From NCBI RefSeq assembly GCF_900111765.1, contig NZ_FOIB01000001.1:496001-560000 (forward strand): a stretch of 64,000 nt of DNA, in the 5' to 3' direction. Origin of the DNA: Myxococcus fulvus (GTDB taxonomy: Bacteria; Myxococcota; Myxococcia; Myxococcales; Myxococcaceae). How positions within the stretch are numbered: position 1 is the first letter of the stretch; each line of letters opens with the position of its first letter. The notes beneath the pieces were generated by a model. It had not been told where the DNA came from and ran no database searches. It worked only from the letters and a program-made list of their open reading frames with translations. Below, one piece after another: positions 9,043 to 17,436 of the stretch. Both the position numbers and the translations under genes were made by a program.

Positions 9043-10004
9043 CGCCTCACGGTCGCATCCGGCCCCGGCCCCTCCTCTCGGGAGGCGGCCGGGGCCTCGC
9101 GACGGCGGGCGATGAGGCTGGCCACGACGGCGGTGCCCACCAGCGCGACGATGATGAGCACCGACGGCAGCGGCGGCACGTGGAACCAGGGCGTCACCAC
9201 CATCTTCAGCCCCGCGAACGCGAGCACGCCCGCCAGCCCGTAGTGCAGGTAGCGCAGCGTGCCCAGCGTGCCCGCCAGCACCAGGTACAGCGCCCTCAAG
9301 CCGAGAATCGCGAACGCGTTGGAGCTGTAGAGGATGAAGGTGTCCTTCGTCACGGAGAAGGCCGCCGGCACCGAGTCCACCGCGAAGAGGATGTCCGTCA
9401 GCTCCAGGCCCAACAGCGCCAACAGGAGCGGCGTGGCCACGCGGTGGCCGTCCTCGCGCCGGACGATGAACTTCTTGTCATGCAGGTGCTGCGTCACGGG
9501 CAGGTGACGCGACAGCCAGCTCACGGCCCGGTTGCCCTGCTGCTTCGCCGGGTCCTCGCGCAGCACGCGCCAGGCGGTGACCAGCAGGATGGCGCCGAAG
9601 ACGTAGGACACCCAGGACCAGCGCTCCAGCGCGGCCGCCCCCACGAAGATGAAGAGCGCGCGGAAGACGAGCGCGCCGAAGATGCCCAGGAACAGCACCT
9701 GGTGCTGCGCGCGCACGGGGACCGACAGGCTCTGGAAGATGACGAGGAAGACGAAGGCGTTGTCCAGGCTGAGGCTCTTCTCGATGAGCCACGCCGCCAG
9801 GTATTCCTGCCCCGCGTCGGCGCCGAGCACCGCCCACACCAGCCCTCCGAAGGCCAGGCCCGCGGCCACCCACACGCCCGTCCACATCCAGGCCGCCCGG
9901 CGGGACTCGCCGTGGTGGCCTCGGTGTCCGAGCAGGTCCACCACGAGCAGCGTCAACACCGCCGCCCAGAAGACGCCCCAGAGCCATGTGGGAATCGGGT
10001 GCAT
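9039..10004 (-). CDS. TerC/Alx family integral membrane protein
   Basis: A 321-residue protein with about nine transmembrane helices. The TerC signature is present: LIEKSLSLDNAFVF in the third helix and LELTDILFAVDSVPA near the middle, the two Asp-containing motifs that define the family (PF03741). Family members such as Alx of E. coli and MeeY/MeeF-type proteins export manganese or supply metal to secreted enzymes; earlier work linked TerC to tellurite resistance. Which applies here cannot be told. The C-terminal tail is short and basic-then-acidic. The gene is convergent with and overlaps the stop of the preceding gene. The leader between it and arsC contains hairpins (see separate entry). 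Confidence 0.92.
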   Translation of the reverse strand: MHPIPTWLWGVFWAAVLTLLVVDLLGHRGHHGESRRAAWMWTGVWVAAGLAFGGLVWAVLGADAGQEYLAAWLIEKSLSLDNAFVFLVIFQSLSVPVRAQHQVLFLGIFGALVFRALFIFVGAAALERWSWVSYVFGAILLVTAWRVLREDPAKQQGNRAVSWLSRHLPVTQHLHDKKFIVRREDGHRVATPLLLALLGLELTDILFAVDSVPAAFSVTKDTFILYSSNAFAILGLRALYLVLAGTLGTLRYLHYGLAGVLAFAGLKMVVTPWFHVPPLPSVLIIVALVGTAVVASLIARRREAPAASREEGPGPDATVRR

Positions 10005-10033
10005 GGTCGTCGCCTGAACCTATGCATCCTGTC

Positions 10034-10177
10034 CTGCGGGAGGCCCGGTGTCCCGCAGACAAGCGTTGACCAATGGGGCAGGGCAGACACCCCCGGGCTG
10101 TCCGCTGTGGCCTTACCAACCCATACAGACAGACAAGGGCCTTTCCGCTCTCTTTGCGAGCATCCCTTCACGGGATG
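10034..10177 (-). promoter_or_regulatory. Structured leader upstream of terC
   Basis: Two perfect inverted repeats lie in the 275-base gap between terC and arsC: an 8-bp stem with a 9-base loop at 10034-10058 and a 6-bp stem with a 5-base loop at 10161-10177. On the terC strand the first sits about 30 bases before the start codon and could affect ribosome access. TerC genes are often preceded by manganese riboswitches of the yybP-ykoY class, but I could not match the conserved loops of that class here, so no riboswitch is called. The same DNA must also carry the arsC promoter. Confidence 0.3.
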
Positions 10178-10279
10178 TGTCAGTTTCCGCGCGGGGCAGC
10201 CCATGAGGGGATGCCCTGATGACAAGCGTCGCGCGGGGGAGGGGCGCGGCGCGGCCAGGGACCAGGAGGAGTCGTAGCG

Positions 10280-10699
10280 ATGAACAAGGTCATCTTCGCC
10301 TGTGTGCGGAACGCGGGTCGCTCGCAGATGGCGGCGGCGTTCTTCAACGTGCTCGCGGACCCGGACAAGGCACGGGCCATCTCCGCGGGGACGCAGCCCG
10401 GCGAGCGGTTGCACCCGGAGGTGCTCGAGGCCATGGCCGACGCGGGCCTGGACCTGAAAGACGCCCGGCCGCAGCAGCTCACGAACGAGCTGGCGAAGGA
10501 CGCGCATTGGCTCATCACGCTGGGCTGTGGCGAGGCCTGCCCCAACGTGCCGGGGCTCAAGCGCGAGGACTGGCCTCTGGAAGACCCCCACGGCAAGCCG
10601 TCGGTGCTGGTGCACCGCATCCGCGACGAGGTGGCCGCCCGCGTGATGGGGCTGCTGGAGCGCGAGGGGTGGGTGAAGGCCGGTCAGCCGGGGACGTAG
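10280..10699 (+). CDS. arsC: Arsenate reductase, low-molecular-weight phosphatase type
   Basis: The 139-residue protein starts with the P-loop C-X5-R-S (Cys8, Arg14, Ser15) of the low-molecular-weight phosphatase fold. It also has two further cysteines in LGCGEACPNVPG (Cys83 and Cys87) and the acid loop DWPLEDPHGK, the arrangement of thioredoxin-coupled ArsC enzymes. These reduce arsenate to arsenite through a Cys8-Cys83-Cys87 relay and thioredoxin (family knowledge). The ribosome site AGGAG lies ten bases before the ATG. No arsenite pump, ArsR repressor or other ars gene is adjacent, so the gene stands alone. A pure tyrosine-phosphatase role is less likely because of the extra cysteines. Confidence 0.88.
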   Translation: MNKVIFACVRNAGRSQMAAAFFNVLADPDKARAISAGTQPGERLHPEVLEAMADAGLDLKDARPQQLTNELAKDAHWLITLGCGEACPNVPGLKREDWPLEDPHGKPSVLVHRIRDEVAARVMGLLEREGWVKAGQPGT

Positions 10700-10769
10700 G
10701 CCGGCCAGGTGGCGCGGGCGACCGCTCGCCCGCTCCGAGGCCCCCTGTGCGTGGGCAAGGCGCATCCTG

Positions 10770-10792
10770 CGGACGTCTTCAGCCGACGTCCG
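10770..10792. repeat. Inverted repeat before the DUF4173 gene
   Basis: A perfect 8-bp inverted repeat (CGGACGTC, seven-base spacer, GACGTCCG) lies 71 bases after the arsC stop and 16 bases before the next start codon. It could be an arsC terminator without a T tract or an operator for the following gene. No direct evidence separates these. Confidence 0.4.
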
Positions 10793-10808
10793 TCCGGGGT
10801 GTGCCGTC

Positions 10809-12374
10809 ATGTCATCGTCCTTGCCTGCTGTTCCCACGAACGCGCAGAGCGCCGCTCCGGTGGCGCCCGTCGTCCAGCCCCGGGTGAAGCCCTTCGCGCC
10901 CCGGCGCACGCTGGGCGTGGCGCTGGGGGTGGGCGTGCTCGCGGAGGTGCTCCTGGGGCGGGAGCACTGGGGGGTGTCGTTCCCGTTGATGGTGATGGCG
11001 CTGGTGGTCGCGCTCGTCGGAGTGGGGGGCCGCGAGGGCTGGCAGCGCGCCGCGCCGAACACGTGGCTCCTGACGCCGCTGCTGGTGGTCGCGGGCTTCA
11101 TGGGGGTGCGCGACAGCCCGTGGCTCCAGCTGTTGAACGTGGTGACGGTGGGGGCGCTGTTGGCGCTGTTGGCGCACTTCTGGGCCGCGGGCCGCGTGGA
11201 GTGGCTGGCGTTGGGGGACTACCCCGGCGTGGTGGTGTCCACGGTGTTCCGGAGCCTGGTGCAGCCGCCCGCGATGGTGCGCGAGGCGGTGGACCTGCGC
11301 GGGGCGATGTCGAGGATGCCCCGGCTCTTCCCGCTGCTGCGCGGGTTGGTGCTGACGCTGCCGGTGGTGGGGTTGTTCCTGGTGCTGCTCTGGTCGGCGG
11401 ACGCGGCGTTCGCCTCCGCGCTGGAGCGGGTGCTGGCGCTGGAGGTGGGGACGGTGTTGGAGGAGGGGGTGGGGCGGGTGTTGGGCGTGCTGTTCTCGGC
11501 GAGCGCCACGGCGGCGCTGGTGGGGCACGCGCTGCGGCGCCGGACGCGGCGGGAGTCGGGCGAAGAGGAGGTGGGCGAGGGCCGGGCGTGGCTGGGGCTG
11601 ACGGAGGCGCTGACGCTGCTGGTCGCGGTGGATGTGTTGTTCCTGGTGTTCGTGCGCTTCCAGGTGGCGTACCTCTTCGTGGGGGACGCGGTGGCGCCGG
11701 CGCCGGGGTACTCGTATGCGGAGTACGCGCGCCGGGGGTTCTTCGAGCTGCTGCTCGTGTCGATGCTGACCTTGTGCCTCATCATGGCGCTGGCACGGTG
11801 GACGGTGCGGGAGACGGCGAAGGCGAAGGTGGCCTTCCAGGTGGCGGCGAGCGTGATGACGGTGCTGACGGTGGCCATCCTCGCCTCGGCGATGAAGCGG
11901 TTGGGGATGTACGAGGATGCCTTCGGGTACACGCGGCTGCGGGTCTTCACGCACGTGTTCATGGTGTTCCTGGGCGGGGTGCTCGCGTGGCGCGGGGTGA
12001 CGCTGTGGTGGAGGCCGGAGCGCTTCGCGGTGGGGGCCTTCGCCGCGGCGCTGGGGGCGGTGGTGACGGTGAATGTCATCAACCCGGACGCGCTCATCGT
12101 GCGGCACAACCTGGCGCGGGAGCTGGCGCAAGGGGCGGGCGAGGGCGCGCCGCGCCCGGAGGGCGTGGTGGACGTGGGGTACCTGTACGAGCTCTCGCTG
12201 GACGCGGTGCCGGAGCTGGCGCGGGGGCTGCCGTCGACGAGGCTGCTGAGCGACGAGTTCAGGGCCCGGGCGTGCGAGGACGTGTCCTGGCCGGAGTGGA
12301 GCCTTTCGCGGTGGCGTGCGTGTCGGGCGCTGAGCGCGTTGGCGCCGGCGCCTGTCAGCGCAGGTGGTAGTTGA
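10809..12374 (+). CDS. DUF4173/DUF4153 family polytopic membrane protein
   Basis: A 521-residue protein with 10-12 predicted transmembrane helices, a Pro/Val-rich N-terminal tail and a soluble C-terminal region (about residues 420-521). The diagnostic segment YSYAEYARRGFFEL of the DUF4173/DUF4153 family is present near residue 305, followed by the conserved helix containing LARWT and later the INPDALIVRHN motif. The family has no established biochemical role; members occur near signalling genes in many Gram-negative bacteria. Its last 20 bases overlap the convergent tonB-like gene. An inverted repeat lies just upstream of the start. Family assignment is firm, function unknown. Confidence 0.9.
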   Translation: MSSSLPAVPTNAQSAAPVAPVVQPRVKPFAPRRTLGVALGVGVLAEVLLGREHWGVSFPLMVMALVVALVGVGGREGWQRAAPNTWLLTPLLVVAGFMGVRDSPWLQLLNVVTVGALLALLAHFWAAGRVEWLALGDYPGVVVSTVFRSLVQPPAMVREAVDLRGAMSRMPRLFPLLRGLVLTLPVVGLFLVLLWSADAAFASALERVLALEVGTVLEEGVGRVLGVLFSASATAALVGHALRRRTRRESGEEEVGEGRAWLGLTEALTLLVAVDVLFLVFVRFQVAYLFVGDAVAPAPGYSYAEYARRGFFELLLVSMLTLCLIMALARWTVRETAKAKVAFQVAASVMTVLTVAILASAMKRLGMYEDAFGYTRLRVFTHVFMVFLGGVLAWRGVTLWWRPERFAVGAFAAALGAVVTVNVINPDALIVRHNLARELAQGAGEGAPRPEGVVDVGYLYELSLDAVPELARGLPSTRLLSDEFRARACEDVSWPEWSLSRWRACRALSALAPAPVSAGGS

Positions 12375-13188
12375 AGGGCAGCTCCACGGTGACGCGGGGG
12401 CCGAGCGCGGACGGAGGAGGCGGGAAGGGGGCCGCCTCGCGCACGGCGGCCATCGCGGCGTCGCAGAGGACGTAGTGGGGGCAGCGGCCGACGATGGAGA
12501 GCGCGAGGAGCTGGCCTCGGGTGCCGACGGTGATGCGCAGCGCGAAGCGGCCCTCGATGCCGGCCATGGCGGCCTGGTGCGGGTAGCGCACGTTCTCGAA
12601 GCGGTCGCGGAACATCACCTCGAAGTATTCCTCCTCCCACGCGGTGCGCTGCTCGGCGGTGGGTGGGGGAGGGGTGATGGGCAACAGGCCCGCGCTGCTC
12701 GCGACGAGCACGCTGTTCACCATGCCGCCGATGATGCCTCCGGCGACGCCACCGGAGACGCCGCCGGGCGTGGCGGCGGCGACGGTGTCGAGCGCGGCGA
12801 CCTGGGGCTGGGCCACGGGCGGGTCGATGACGGGCGGTGTCTCGGGCCGTGGGGGATGGCGCCGGGAGAGGGTGGGCTTGGGGAAGGGCCGGGAGCGCCG
12901 GGCTGTCGCGAGGCGCGGAGCGGCGGCGGGGGCCGGCGGGGGCGGAGGTGGCGCGGCGAGGAGGCGCAGGACGAGGGTGTCCTCGTCATTCGTGGTGGAC
13001 GTGGAGGCACGGGTGGAGCCGTGCCAGATGCTGTCGAGGCCGACGAGGAGGAGGGCGTGGAGGGCCACCACGAGGGGGGCCACCCAGAAGGTGCGGGTGG
13101 TGTCGGCGGTGCTTCGTGAGCGAGCGTCAACGACGGAGGCGAAGAGCCTCGTGTCGGCGGCGCCGTCCTTCGGACTCTCGTCCGGCAT
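12355..13188 (-). CDS. TonB-family energy transducer
   Basis: Starts considered were GTG 13209, ATG 13194 and ATG 13188; the last has GGAAGGGGGA six bases upstream and is preferred (277 residues). Residues about 33-53 form one transmembrane anchor (VAPLVVALHALLLVGL), followed by a Pro/Ala-rich periplasmic spacer (about 80-130), a Gly-rich patch (about 140-155) and a TonB C-terminal domain (about 195-277) with YPHQAAMAGIEGRF, a close match to the usual YP..A...G.EG. TonB proteins couple the inner-membrane proton motive force to outer-membrane receptors. No exbB, exbD or receptor gene is adjacent, which is common in myxobacteria with many TonB paralogues. The gene is tail-to-tail with the DUF4173 gene. 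Confidence 0.87.
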   Translation of the reverse strand: MPDESPKDGAADTRLFASVVDARSRSTADTTRTFWVAPLVVALHALLLVGLDSIWHGSTRASTSTTNDEDTLVLRLLAAPPPPPPAPAAAPRLATARRSRPFPKPTLSRRHPPRPETPPVIDPPVAQPQVAALDTVAAATPGGVSGGVAGGIIGGMVNSVLVASSAGLLPITPPPPTAEQRTAWEEEYFEVMFRDRFENVRYPHQAAMAGIEGRFALRITVGTRGQLLALSIVGRCPHYVLCDAAMAAVREAAPFPPPPSALGPRVTVELPFNYHLR

Positions 13189-13373
13189 GACCATTCCCCC
13201 TTCCCTCACGCGGTAGACCGGAGTCTAGCGAAGGGCCCCATCCATCCGACACGTGTTAGTGGCGAGCTCTTCGTTCGTGAAGGGAAGCTGCCCTCGGAGG
13301 CGAAGGGGCGATATCCTCCGCACGCGTTGGCTGCCCTCAGGGTCGGTGCCCGGCGCGCCGCTGCGGGCGAGCG

Positions 13374-13484
13374 TGGCCGACCACCACGAAGCGGTTGCTC
13401 AGCGAGCACCAGTCCACGAGTGTCGCGGACCGCATGCGGAGCTTCGACATCCCGGTGAAGTTCACCAAAAGAGTAAGCCGATGA
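13374..13484 (+). pseudogene. 3' remnant of an unknown gene, ATGA-coupled to the next
   Basis: This frame reads RLLSEHQSTSVADRMRSF then DIPVKFTKRVSR and stops at TGA 13482-13484, which overlaps the ATG of the following gene (ATGA). It has no convincing start: the frame is open only from 13281, and the upstream residues look non-coding. The overlap is typical of translationally coupled partners, so this is read as the surviving tail of a decayed first gene of a two-gene unit. The 270-base gap before it holds nothing else recognisable. Confidence 0.35.
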
Positions 13485-13950
13485 CGGATGGGCGTTCATG
13501 GCAGGGGAACTGGAAAGCACGCCTCTATGAACGGGTCCGCGAACGTGGGTTTGATTCGCTGACCGCATTCGCTGAGGCACGTCCTGCTGTCCCGTTGAAC
13601 GCTCTTGCCGAGGAACTTGGCCGGGATGATGTCGCCGGAGTTCAGGTGATGAGAGGGCTGTTTGCCGAGGCGGAGCAGCGGAAGCAGGTCACGCGTTTTG
13701 TGCGGGACGTGCTTGTCGCGAACTATCAGAGACTCTTCCTCAGGGCTGGCCAGTCGTCATGGACGACGAGAGCCGCTTCCAAGTTGCCAAAGCGCTCGGC
13801 TGTTGGTCTGCCGATACTCCGAACTCGCACAAGGAGCGAGTTCGTCAAGCGAGAGCCATGCTTCGCGCCAATCCGCCGCCCGCCGGGTGGCGCCCGCTCG
13901 GACCTGATGACGAGCTTCTCCGGACACTCCTCCCCGACGACGAAGCCTGA
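13481..13950 (+). pseudogene. Frameshifted gene of a myxobacterial hypothetical family
   Basis: From ATG 13481 the frame encodes a helical protein (NWKARLYERVRERGF, then SLTAFAEARP) up to VRDVLV near 13717. A different frame continues smoothly with RELSETLPQGWPVVMDDES and ends at TGA 13948-13950. The original frame instead yields arginine/serine-rich text. The change falls within GTCGCGAACTATC around 13715-13722 and corresponds to loss of one base (or four) from a CG repeat. The joined product would be about 156 residues. I recall related small proteins of unknown function in Myxococcus genomes but cannot verify a family name. A sequencing error is possible; programmed shifting is unlikely because no slippery heptamer is present. 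Confidence 0.6.
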
Positions 13951-13981
13951 TCGACAGCCGCAATTCAGTGCGGACGGGAGC

Positions 13982-15046
13982 CTAGCCAGCAGCAGACGGG
14001 CGCCACGCTTCGACGAGTCCCTTCCCATCGTCGCCGTACCTCACGGTGTAGACCTCACGCCGGAGCGCACCCGACGCCTCGCGCGAGTGATGGACGATGA
14101 GCGGCGCCACGGGGAGCCCAGGAATCGCCTCGCGCAGCTTCTCGAGCACACCCTCGGGGCTCGACGCCTCGAGCACGAACGCAGTGGCATGGCCCGTGAG
14201 CGCGCAGTTGAGCAGCAACTCCAGGTCCTTCGTCGTCCGCGCTTCGTCCGCCAGCACCACATCCGGGTCCTGCCGCAGGAACGCGCGCAGCACCTGCGCG
14301 AGCGGCATCGACTCCCCCAGGCGCGCCGTACCCATCCGCGTATCCACCGACCTCGGCTGCTCCATCGCGGCGAGCACATTCGTGAAGTCCGGCAGCACCT
14401 CCATCACCGCGTGCAGTGACGTGCTGCGCCCCGTCCCCCTCTCCCCCGAGAACACCACCGGCGTCCCCTGGAACAGCGAGTCCAGACGCAGGAACCGCTC
14501 CGAGAGGTACACCGCCTCCTCGCGCCCCAGGCTCAGCGTGGAGAACGCCGGCTGGTCCGCGCGCAACCGCCGGCTTCGCGCATGGGCGACGATGCTCGGC
14601 GCCACCTCGCTGTCCGCGAACGTCACCCAGAACAAGACCTCCGGGTCCGTCTCCACCTCGAACGGATACGTCACCGTTCCCCGCGCGGGACGCGCCGTGT
14701 CCCGCCCCTGCTTCGACAGCTCGGCGATGGCCTGTTCCAGCGGCGCATGCAGCTCCCGCGCGAACGGCTGACGCACCGGCTTGCGCTCCTGCCCGAGCAA
14801 CCCCTCATGTCCAGGCGCGTCCGCGACCGGGAGGACGAACGACGCGCCCGCCTCATCCGTCTCCGCGTCCGCCCACACCGAGAACACCAACGTCCCCGTG
14901 TGCGCCGCGAGCGAGAACAGCGCCGACGCGGCCTCGGCGGGGGACTCGGGCACAGGCGCGGACTCGGAGACGACGAGGCCCTCGGCGGCGAAGCCCGCGT
15001 ACAGACCGGTGAGCAGCTCGACGAAGGTGGTGGCGGGGGGGCTCAA
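13982..15046 (-). CDS. GspE/PilB/PilT-like secretion ATPase with altered Walker A
   Basis: The frame extends to 15151, but a TTG at 15046 has AGGAG five bases upstream and begins just before the conserved part, giving 354 residues. The C-terminal half (about 170-340) resembles type II secretion/type IV pilus ATPases: VVFSGERGTGRSTSLHAV for Walker A, an Asp-box-like stretch, RAFLRQDPDVVLADEART for Walker B and a His-containing segment (LTGHATAF). The catalytic Walker A lysine is arginine here (GTGRST instead of GSGKST). The N-terminal half is unlike GspE N domains. It stands alone with no pilus or secretion genes nearby, so it may be a regulatory or non-hydrolysing paralogue. It is divergent from the gene at 15121. 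Confidence 0.75.
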   Translation of the reverse strand: MSPPATTFVELLTGLYAGFAAEGLVVSESAPVPESPAEAASALFSLAAHTGTLVFSVWADAETDEAGASFVLPVADAPGHEGLLGQERKPVRQPFARELHAPLEQAIAELSKQGRDTARPARGTVTYPFEVETDPEVLFWVTFADSEVAPSIVAHARSRRLRADQPAFSTLSLGREEAVYLSERFLRLDSLFQGTPVVFSGERGTGRSTSLHAVMEVLPDFTNVLAAMEQPRSVDTRMGTARLGESMPLAQVLRAFLRQDPDVVLADEARTTKDLELLLNCALTGHATAFVLEASSPEGVLEKLREAIPGLPVAPLIVHHSREASGALRREVYTVRYGDDGKGLVEAWRPSAAG

Positions 15047-15120
15047 GGACGCTCCTGGATGGACGCCGATGATGGCACGGGTGGAGGTGACGAGGGGACG
15101 TCCCCGGGTTACGAAGGGGC

Positions 15121-15666
15121 ATGAGCCAGGACTGGAACGCCACCAACGCACCCACGACGCAGTTCGACCCAGCGCCGCAGCACCAGCTGCTGCTCCGGAT
15201 GACGGGCGACTGGGAAGGTCCCACGAGCACCTGGTTCGACCCCACCGCCACGCCCGAGGAGTCCCGCACGCACGCGCGCATCGAGCCGCTGCTCGGCGGC
15301 CGCTTCGTCCGCGTCGACTATCACTCCACCGCCATGGGCAAGCCGCACGCGGGCCAGCTCATCCTCGGCTTCGACAAGACCGAGGAGCACTTCACCGCGG
15401 CCTGGGTGGACAGCTTCCACATGAGCGCGAACATGATGCTCTCCACCGGCGCGCCCCGGGAGGACGGCCACGTGTCCGTGCTCGGCGGCTACACCGCGAG
15501 CATGTGCGACGAGCAGGGCGTCACCCAGAAGCAGAAGTGGGGCTGGCGCACCGTGATTCACCAGCCCGACGCGGACACCCTCGTCCTCCAGTCCTTCAAC
15601 ATCTGGCCCGAGGGCCGCGAGGACCGCGCGGTGGAGACCCGCCTGACGCGCCGCCGTCAGGCCTAG
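15121..15666 (+). CDS. DUF1579 domain protein
   Basis: A 181-residue soluble protein with the DUF1579 pattern: an opening helix with LLLRMTGDWEG, then THARIEPLLGGRFVRVDY, LILGFDKTEEHFTAAWVDSFH and a final strand segment. The family is a lipocalin-like beta-barrel of unknown ligand; members are small cytoplasmic or periplasmic proteins often annotated only by domain. No signal peptide is seen, so it is probably cytoplasmic. AAGGGGC lies directly before the ATG. The promoter must fit in the 75 bases shared with the divergent ATPase gene. Nothing in the surroundings points to a substrate. Confidence 0.85.
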   Translation: MSQDWNATNAPTTQFDPAPQHQLLLRMTGDWEGPTSTWFDPTATPEESRTHARIEPLLGGRFVRVDYHSTAMGKPHAGQLILGFDKTEEHFTAAWVDSFHMSANMMLSTGAPREDGHVSVLGGYTASMCDEQGVTQKQKWGWRTVIHQPDADTLVLQSFNIWPEGREDRAVETRLTRRRQA

Positions 15667-15820
15667 CCTCCCCAGTCCCCAAGAGCGTCGACGCCCGACA
15701 CTCGAGGGAATGGACGTGCCCCCGTGAGCGCGAGGGCATGGGATAACGCAGGTGGACGGGTGCCCGTGATGGGAGGGACGCGTGGGCCGAAAGGCTCGCG
15801 GGTTCCGGGAGAGGACGTGC

Positions 15821-17431
15821 ATGAAGCTGGATGACCTGGTGCTGGCGTTGACCGTGTCGCTGCTCCGCGTGGAGAAGGAGCAGTGGCTGGACGTCCTGAC
15901 CCGCCTGGAGACGGAGCTGGGCTCGGGGTGGACGCTGCGGCTGTTGGAGGTCCCAGGCACGTACTCGGTGGGCGCCCGCACCAAGGAGGGACGCGAGCTG
16001 CCGCTGGAGGCGTGGCGCGAGGTGCTCGACGGCGAGGAGCTGGTGAGCGTGCGCGCCATGGACCTGGGCGGCATGGGGCCCGGGGAGATGCCGGACCACG
16101 TGGCCGCGGCCTTCGTCAACTCGGAGGCGCTGGTGCTCGACGTGCGCACGAAGCGCGGCAACAACCTGTACCAGCTGGAGGTCGTCTTCAGCAGCGCGTC
16201 GCTCATCACCCCACGCCAGTTCGTGGACTTCGCGCGCGCCCAGCCCCACCCCGAGAAGGTCCTGGAGGCGCTCTCACGCGTCATCACGGACTCCAATCTA
16301 TTGAACCAGCGCCCCGCTGTCGCCGCATCCCAGGTGGCCGACTACCTGGCCTCGCGCGAGGGCTCGGCGCTGTTCGACCTGCTCGGGGGAGATTTGCTCA
16401 AGGAGCTGCAGTCCGCCGTGCTCCGGAGCGGCGCGCAGGTGTCGCTCCCCGATGCGTTCCAGCCGTTCTTCCGCACGCTGGACCCGGACGACTTCGAGCG
16501 CGGCCTGCTGCCCCCCGAGCGCCTGTCGGAGTTCGTGCCCTCCGACGAGCGCCTGTACCTGGCCAGCCCCGACGCCGCGAAGGACTTCGCGACGCTGACG
16601 GACGCGCAGCCCTTCGCGGAAGAAGTCTGGGCGCGCGCGGCGGAGAACCTCAACCGCTTCCTGCCGGAGGGCGAAGCCCCCCACACCGGCGAGTCCCTGC
16701 GCGCGCTCCTGCGCGACGGCCCCGAGGAGAAGACCCAGGGCATCCCCATGGGCAACCTCATGGAGGAGCTCCAGATGACGTGCAAGGCGCGCGGCGCGGA
16801 GCTCCTCATCCCGGACGGCTTGCGCGAGCGCGTCAAGTCCATGGGCCCCACGAAGGAGGAGCGCGCCCAGGACCCGGGGATGATTCCGGAGCGCGAGCGG
16901 CTGCGGCTGGCACCCAACGACGCGCGCTACCAGATGTATCTGTTCAACGCGCTGAAGGTGGCGCGCTCGCCGCTCCTGTCGCCGCGCGCGACGACGGACA
17001 CCCGCGCGGAGCTGCTGTCGAGCCTGAAGGACACCGAGGAGTTCGCCGCGCGCAAGGGCTCCCCCTTCGCGGAGGCGTTCCGGCTGGCGCGCTTCGTCCT
17101 GGAGAACACCGGCTTCCAGCTGCGCGACGCCACCCCCGAGCGACTGGCCGCGGTGCACGAGGCGCTCCGGGCCGAGGGGCTGGGGGAGCGCGCGTGGGAC
17201 GTGTTCGAGCGCCGCTTCTCCCTGGTGACGCTGTTCCAGGTGTTCCCCTCGTCGGAGGAGCGCCTGCGGGGGCTCTTCGCGTGCTCGCTGGCGGATGTGT
17301 TCGGCGGCATGGGCTCGTGGAACGACGAGTTCTTCGAGTCCGACGAGGACCAGGCCTGGTACGAGCGCGTCACGCAGCGGCTGTTCCGCGCGCTGCGCGA
17401 GTTCTTCGTGACGATGGTGAACGCGCGCTGA
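15821..17431 (+). CDS. Large soluble protein of unknown function
   Basis: ATG 15821 follows GGGAGAGGA by about five bases and begins MKLDDLVLALTVSLL; the frame is open 13 codons further but without a good ribosome site. The 536-residue product is acidic, lacks a signal peptide, membrane segments and cysteine clusters, and is mostly helical. No catalytic motif is evident; segments such as LFDLLGGDLLKELQSAV and FEAFRL-like helices suggest a multi-domain helical scaffold. The gene ends six bases before the convergent cupin gene. It is not recognised, although coding character (third-position GC, good initiation site) is strong. Confidence 0.8.
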   Translation: MKLDDLVLALTVSLLRVEKEQWLDVLTRLETELGSGWTLRLLEVPGTYSVGARTKEGRELPLEAWREVLDGEELVSVRAMDLGGMGPGEMPDHVAAAFVNSEALVLDVRTKRGNNLYQLEVVFSSASLITPRQFVDFARAQPHPEKVLEALSRVITDSNLLNQRPAVAASQVADYLASREGSALFDLLGGDLLKELQSAVLRSGAQVSLPDAFQPFFRTLDPDDFERGLLPPERLSEFVPSDERLYLASPDAAKDFATLTDAQPFAEEVWARAAENLNRFLPEGEAPHTGESLRALLRDGPEEKTQGIPMGNLMEELQMTCKARGAELLIPDGLRERVKSMGPTKEERAQDPGMIPERERLRLAPNDARYQMYLFNALKVARSPLLSPRATTDTRAELLSSLKDTEEFAARKGSPFAEAFRLARFVLENTGFQLRDATPERLAAVHEALRAEGLGERAWDVFERRFSLVTLFQVFPSSEERLRGLFACSLADVFGGMGSWNDEFFESDEDQAWYERVTQRLFRALREFFVTMVNAR

Positions 17432-17436
17432 GGCGC

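Noticed and set aside
10021-10260. yybP-ykoY manganese or cyclic-di-GMP riboswitch before terC
   Set aside because: A CGCAAAG string and GNRA-like hairpin loop are present on the terC strand, but the paired conserved elements of either class (for example GGGCAAACC or the GGGGAGUAG loop) are missing.
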